Position numbers and translations under genes: made by a program
Part shown: one piece after another, positions 6,651 through 9,727 of the stretch
How the letters are laid out: the number at the start of each line of letters is the position of its first letter
Numbering within the stretch: the stretch's first letter is position 1
The notes under the pieces: model-generated
The model's database searches: none
The model's input: the letters and a program-made list of their open reading frames with translations, nothing else
Told to the model about the DNA's origin: nothing
Origin: Anaerolineales bacterium
Lineage (GTDB): Bacteria; Chloroflexota; Anaerolineae; Anaerolineales; Villigracilaceae
Reading direction: 5' to 3'
Length of the DNA: 9,727 nucleotides
Assembly (NCBI GenBank): GCA_016789485.1
Contig: JAEURE010000079.1
Location: 1-9,727 of the forward strand

Positions 6651-7409
6651 CTATCCCATTCGCCCGGTGATGTAAGCTTCGGTCAATTCTTCTCTTGGTG
6701 TTGTAAACATTTGATTTGTAGGGGCGAATTCGACCAACTCCCCCAACCAGAACAGACCTGTGTGATCGGAAACACGCGCGGCTTGCTGCATGTTATGGGT
6801 GACGATGACAATGGTGTAATCCTTTTTCAAATCCGCAATTAATTCTTCCACGCGCAGGGTGGCGATGGGGTCAAGCGCGGAAGTGGATTCGTCCATGAGA
6901 ATAACCTCGGGCTGAACAGCGACCACACGGGCAATACACAATCTCTGTTGCTGGCCAAGGGACAAGCCCAACGCATCCGATTTCAAGTCATCTTTCACTT
7001 CATCCCACAATGCGGCGGCAGCCAGGCTTTTCTCCACAACCTCATCCAGATTTACATCCATGCCCATCACGCGTGGTCCAAACGCCACGTTATCATAAAT
7101 GGATTGTGGAAATGGGTTTGGCTTTTGAAAGACCATACCCACACGTTGACGCAAGTTGACCACATCCATGTCTTTGCCGTAGATGTCTTCCCCTTTGAGT
7201 AGAATTTTCCCTTCCACCCGTGTCCCGGTGATGGTGTCGTTCATGCGGTTCAGGCAGCGCAAAAAAGTGGATTTACCGCAACCCGAGGGACCGATGAGTG
7301 CGGTCACTTGTTGCGGCTGGATCTCGAGATTAATGCCTGAAAGGGCTTTTGAGTTGCCGTAGAAAAAGTCCAACTGCTGGACGGAAAATGCGGGTTGCGT
7401 TGTGTTCAT
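6651..7409 (-). CDS. pstB: Phosphate ABC transporter ATP-binding protein PstB (system 2)
   Basis: This is a second PstB ATPase, 252 residues, presumably serving PstC2/PstA2 although transcribed away from them. Motifs are Walker [10 protein letters not shown] (40-48), [14 protein letters not shown] (94-107; Q95), Walker B with catalytic E174 and H-loop H205. It ends in the PstB-type YITGRMG. Two positions depart from the consensus: the signature reads LSLGQ (149-153) instead of LSGGQ, and Walker B continues DES instead of DEP (173-175). The residues that contact ATP (signature Ser and second Gly, catalytic Glu, His) are retained, so an active ATPase is expected. The ATG at 7409 lacks a Shine-Dalgarno site and has TAAAAT ending six bases upstream. 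The gene is divergent from pstS2 across 109 bases and convergent with phoU across a shared terminator. Confidence 0.95.
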   Translation of the reverse strand: MNTTQPAFSVQQLDFFYGNSKALSGINLEIQPQQVTALIGPSGCGKSTFLRCLNRMNDTITGTRVEGKILLKGEDIYGKDMDVVNLRQRVGMVFQKPNPFPQSIYDNVAFGPRVMGMDVNLDEVVEKSLAAAALWDEVKDDLKSDALGLSLGQQQRLCIARVVAVQPEVILMDESTSALDPIATLRVEELIADLKKDYTIVIVTHNMQQAARVSDHTGLFWLGELVEFAPTNQMFTTPREELTEAYITGRMG

Positions 7410-7415
7410 GGGGTG

Positions 7416-7421
7416 ATTTTA
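7416..7421 (-). promoter_or_regulatory. Candidate -10 box for pstB2 (leaderless-type start)
   Basis: On the - strand TAAAAT is followed by CACCCC and then the ATG at 7409. Transcription would start at or next to the initiation codon, which agrees with the absence of a ribosome binding site. TTGCTC, 15 bases further upstream, is a poor -35 candidate. Confidence 0.45.
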
Positions 7422-7452
7422 TCAGAAAGATTTAGAGAGCAACGCACCATCA

Positions 7453-7470
7453 GAGTGACAAATATCACTC
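7453..7470. promoter_or_regulatory. GTGA-N6-TCAC palindrome midway between the divergent pstB2 and pstS2 promoters
   Basis: GAGTGA (7453-7458) and TCACTC (7465-7470) are perfect inverted repeats separated by six bases. The core GTGA-N6-TCAC has the spacing and half-sites of CRP/FNR-family operators (consensus TGTGA-N6-TCACA), with A in place of the outer T. Its centre is about 52 and 56 bases upstream of the two predicted start sites, suitable for one regulator acting on both genes. Binding is inferred. Confidence 0.5.
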
Positions 7471-7504
7471 GAAACAGAATCAGCATTCGGCAAGTCCGAG
7501 GCGG

Positions 7505-7510
7505 TATAAT
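7505..7510 (+). promoter_or_regulatory. Consensus -10 box of pstS2 (leaderless-type start)
   Basis: A perfect TATAAT lies eight bases before the pstS2 ATG. A start site seven or eight bases past the box falls at or one base before the ATG. There is no Shine-Dalgarno sequence and no recognisable -35 hexamer (AGCATT at the 17-bp position), which suggests leaderless mRNA and activator dependence. Confidence 0.6.
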
Positions 7511-7518
7511 TCGCCCCA

Positions 7519-8397
7519 ATGAAACGTTTTCTAATCCTCTTCCTGTTTTCAAGTATGCTCCTCACATCCTGCGGCTCTGCTGATTCTTCAGTGGAAGCCG
7601 CATCTGTTTCTGCCGCTCAATACATCGAAAATAAAGGCTCGGATACGATCGTTAATTTAGCGCTGGCGTGGGCTGAAACCTATCAGGCTGAACATGCTGA
7701 TGTACGTATCTCGGTGACAGGCGGCGGTTCTGGGACAGGGATCGCAGCACTCATCAATGGCACAGTGGATTTGGCGAATGCTTCGCGCCAGATCAAGACA
7801 GAAGAGATCGAAGAGGCGCAAGCAAAAGGGGTTGAACCTGTTGAACATATCATCGCAAGGGATGCAATTGCAGTAATCGTAAATTCCGAAAACCCGGTCA
7901 GCAAGTTAACACTGCAGCAAATCTCGGATATCTACAGCGGCAAGATCACCAACTGGAGCGAAGTGGGCGGTGAAGACCGTCCGATTGTAAAACTTTCGCG
8001 TGAGACCAATTCCGGCACGCATGTATATTTTCTGGAAACCGTCTTACGGCTTGGGAACAGCAAAGATAAAACTTTATTTTCAATGGATACCCTGTTGCTA
8101 CCATCTTCGGAGGGAATTATTTCGGAAGTGCGTCAAAACCCGAATGCCATTGGGTATGATGGTCTTGGGTATGTACCTCATGATGTAAAGATGATCGCAA
8201 TTGCAAAAGAAGCGGGCGGCGGGTATGTGCTGCCGTCCATTGAAACAGTCAACGACAAAAGTTATGCGATTGCCCGAGATTTATATATGTACACTAATGG
8301 TGAGCCTACCGGCATCGTGAAGGAATATCTTGATTGGATTCTTTCCGAACAAGCACAGCAGATCGTAGCCGATCTGGGTTTTGTACCTGCAAAGTAA
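7519..8397 (+). CDS. pstS: Phosphate-binding lipoprotein PstS (system 2, short type)
   Basis: This is the substrate-binding protein of the second importer, 292 residues, so clearly shorter than PstS1. A lipoprotein signal ends in LTSC (15-18, lipidated Cys18), and only a short Ser/Ala-rich tether follows. Phosphate-loop motifs are KGSDTIVNL (39-47), GGGSGTGI (68-75), DLANASR (84-90) and RETNSGTH (161-168). The tail VADLGFVPAK is typical of the short PstS family, where the protein ends in a GFVP-like motif. Compared with PstS1, the first loop is GSDTI and not GSSTV, and the long Pro/Thr linker is missing, so the two are distinct lineages. Translation probably starts on a leaderless transcript. 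An extended hairpin separates it from pstC2. Phosphate is the likely ligand by motif and by its neighbours. Confidence 0.95.
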   Translation: MKRFLILFLFSSMLLTSCGSADSSVEAASVSAAQYIENKGSDTIVNLALAWAETYQAEHADVRISVTGGGSGTGIAALINGTVDLANASRQIKTEEIEEAQAKGVEPVEHIIARDAIAVIVNSENPVSKLTLQQISDIYSGKITNWSEVGGEDRPIVKLSRETNSGTHVYFLETVLRLGNSKDKTLFSMDTLLLPSSEGIISEVRQNPNAIGYDGLGYVPHDVKMIAIAKEAGGGYVLPSIETVNDKSYAIARDLYMYTNGEPTGIVKEYLDWILSEQAQQIVADLGFVPAK

Positions 8398-8402
8398 TAC
8401 AG

Positions 8403-8461
8403 ACCCAAAGGTTTTCCCGATAAACTAAAACATGGTTTAACAGGAAAACCTTTAGGGTTTT
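8403..8461 (+). terminator. Long hairpin between pstS2 and pstC2 (terminator or attenuator)
   Basis: AAAGGTTTTCC (8407-8417) pairs perfectly with GGAAAACCTTT (8443-8453). The stem extends outward by ACCC (8403-8406) with GGGT (8455-8458) past one bulged A, and inward by TAAAC (8421-8425) with GTTTA (8435-8439). Four T residues (8458-8461) end the structure directly at an in-frame ATG (8462). Partial termination, or masking of the pstC2 start, would give excess PstS2. Pairing is seen; function is inferred. Confidence 0.7.
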
Positions 8462-8473
8462 ATGTGGAGTCAA

Positions 8474-9370
8474 ATGGAAAAATCTTTAAACTGGCGTGAA
8501 TTCGTCATCACAAGAGCCATTAAAGCCAGCGGTTATTCTGCTGTTGTTTTTGTGCTGCTTATTTTCTTTTTTCTTCTGCGTGAGGGGTTGCCTGCGCTCA
8601 GCGAAGTGGACGCTTCCTCCCTGCTCAACATTCGCTGGTATCCCATCGAAGCGTATTTCGGCATTTTGCCGCTCATCACGGGATCGCTCATTATCACTCT
8701 TGGCGCCGCGTTGATCGCTGTCCCATTTGGGATCGGAACTGCGGTTTACATCTCAGAGATCGCCCCGCGTTGGATGCGCGAGATTCTCAAGCCATTGGTT
8801 GAATTGCTCGGTGGACTTCCCTCCGTGGTCTTGGGGTTCCTTGGTATCCTGGTTGTCTCGCCATATCTGCGCGTCCTGCTGGACCTGCCAACTGGTCTGA
8901 CAGCCTTTACAGGATCTCTGCTGTTAGGCGGGATTGCCGTTCCAACGGTCGTATCCGTGGCGGAGGATGCGTTGGACTCGGTCCCGCGCGCCTATCGTGA
9001 AGGCGCCTGGGCATTGGGTGCAACCAAATGGCAGACCATCTGGCGCGTGACATTGCCTGCCGCGAAGTCGGGTGTACTCACCGCCGTCATGCTCGGCGTG
9101 GGGCGCGCCATCGGCGAAACCATGACCGTGATGATGGTGACGGGCAATGCGCCTGTCATGGCAACAAAACTAGGCAGTCTCTTCTCCCCGGTCCGCACCA
9201 TGACAGCCACCATCGCTGCAGAAATGGGTGAAGTTGCCAATGGCAGCACACATTATCACGTGCTGTTTTTCATTGGCATGGTTTTGTTCCTGATTTCATT
9301 GATTGTGAATATCATTGCATCTTCCGTTGTGTTCCGCTCGAAGAAACGCGCGGAGCGGATCCTGTCATGA
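8474..9370 (+). CDS. pstC: Phosphate ABC transporter permease PstC (system 2)
   Basis: This is a channel subunit of the second importer, 298 residues from the chosen start. TM1 is at about 18-36. Further hydrophobic segments lie at about 62-92, 105-130, 145-162, 196-225 and 262-284. The EAA loop for PstB docking (164-195) contains EDALDSVPRAYREGAWALGAT, and GGLPSVVLGFLGI (113-125) is the family motif. Two starts are possible. ATG 8474 has GGAG (8466-8469) four bases upstream, while ATG 8462 would add four residues (MWSQ) but begins at the foot of the preceding hairpin with no good ribosome binding site. I prefer 8474, with limited certainty. The stop codon overlaps the pstA2 start as ATGA. 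Confidence 0.93.
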   Translation: MEKSLNWREFVITRAIKASGYSAVVFVLLIFFFLLREGLPALSEVDASSLLNIRWYPIEAYFGILPLITGSLIITLGAALIAVPFGIGTAVYISEIAPRWMREILKPLVELLGGLPSVVLGFLGILVVSPYLRVLLDLPTGLTAFTGSLLLGGIAVPTVVSVAEDALDSVPRAYREGAWALGATKWQTIWRVTLPAAKSGVLTAVMLGVGRAIGETMTVMMVTGNAPVMATKLGSLFSPVRTMTATIAAEMGEVANGSTHYHVLFFIGMVLFLISLIVNIIASSVVFRSKKRAERILS

Positions 9371-9727
9371 TGACCAAATTCCTTTCCCGCAATCGTCACA
9401 CCGTCCAACGCCTTGGGTTCAGTTTCATCACTCTCATGGCAGTGATGACCGTGCTCCCCATTGTGGGTACGATCGTTTACATCCTTATTCAAGGCAGTTC
9501 CACCATTTCATGGGACTTTATCACAGGCTTCCCGCATGATGGAATGCGGGCTGGCGGAATCCTGCCTGCCATCATTGGGACCTTATATCTGACAATTGGC
9601 ACAGCCATCTTCTCTGTTCCGATTGGAATTGCCGCGGCCATTTATCTTTCTGAATATGCCAAAGACAACCAATGGACTCGTCTTATTCGCCTGGCAATCA
9701 TCAATCTCGCAGGCATTCCTTCTGTAG
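9367..9727 (+). CDS. pstA: Phosphate ABC transporter permease PstA (system 2), 5' part
   Basis: An open frame of 120 codons begins with ATG 9367 (or the next codon, ATG 9370) and runs off the window end. The first ATG overlaps the pstC2 stop as ATGA, a sign of translational coupling, and GGAG/GGAT purines lie just upstream. TM1 is at about 17-42. It is followed by SWDFITGFP (49-57), GGILPAIIGTLYLTIG (64-79, TM2), IAAAIYLSEYA (90-100) and INLAGIPSV at the cut end, the standard order of PstA. The spacing from TM1 to SWDF is short, in contrast to the roughly 100-residue insert at that point in PstA1. The EAA loop lies beyond the window. This is the cognate partner of PstC2. Confidence 0.92.
   Translation, partial: MMTKFLSRNRHTVQRLGFSFITLMAVMTVLPIVGTIVYILIQGSSTISWDFITGFPHDGMRAGGILPAIIGTLYLTIGTAIFSVPIGIAAAIYLSEYAKDNQWTRLIRLAIINLAGIPSV

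Noticed and set aside
7410..7518. A Pho box with 11-bp repeats between pstB2 and pstS2
   Set aside because: I checked both strands for 11-bp-phased TTNAC or CTGTCA-like units and found none that repeat; only the palindrome at 7453-7470 stands out.
1..9727. CRISPR arrays, tRNA or rRNA genes, insertion sequences, phage or toxin-antitoxin genes
   Set aside because: No repeat-spacer pattern, cloverleaf, terminal inverted repeats with transposase, or matching protein motifs were seen on either strand.

Overview
The window is a phosphate-acquisition locus from a bacterium, most likely a member of the Chloroflexota (Anaerolineae-like). That placement is an inference. It rests on the substrate-binding lipoproteins, one of which has a long Ala/Pro/Glu/Thr-rich linker behind a lipobox, on moderate GC content, and on gene starts that lack Shine-Dalgarno sites. 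No rRNA or other taxonomic marker is present.

Layout. (1) Positions 1-155 are the C-terminal end of a SurE-type 5'-nucleotidase on the + strand. It ends tail-to-tail with, and overlaps by 4 bases, a class I mannose-6-phosphate isomerase gene on the - strand (152-1093). (2) Positions 1094-1226 form a divergent control region. They contain four TT-starting units at exact 11-bp spacing, a candidate Pho box, followed by a -10-like hexamer and a good ribosome binding site. (3) Positions 1227-6598 hold a + strand cluster: pstS1, an intercistronic hairpin, pstC1, pstA1, pstB1, a thioredoxin-type arsenate reductase (arsC) and phoU. It ends in a strong terminator at 6600-6634. (4) A second Pst system follows. 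pstB2 is on the - strand (6651-7409), convergent with phoU. pstS2, pstC2 and pstA2 run on the + strand from 7519, and pstA2 is cut by the window end. The 109-bp gap between pstB2 and pstS2 is a compact divergent promoter in which both -10 boxes lie 6-8 bp from the ATG. A GTGA-N6-TCAC palindrome sits almost exactly midway.

How the genes work together. PstS lipoproteins capture phosphate outside the membrane, PstC and PstA form the channel, and PstB dimers power it. PhoU is the accessory regulator that normally links Pst to the PhoR-type sensor kinase. ArsC reduces arsenate, which enters through phosphate transporters. The two Pst sets differ in binding-protein type, in PstA architecture (PstA1 carries roughly 100 extra residues outside the membrane) and in apparent promoter type. 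They therefore look like two independently regulated systems, not a recent duplication. No phoR/phoB-type sensor or regulator gene is in the window.

I found no CRISPR array, tRNA, rRNA, insertion sequence or phage gene. The gene content is recognisable. The less ordinary material is regulatory (11-bp Pho box, leaderless-type starts, CRP/FNR-like palindrome, hairpins after both pstS genes) and architectural (the PstA1 insert, arsC inside the pst cluster).
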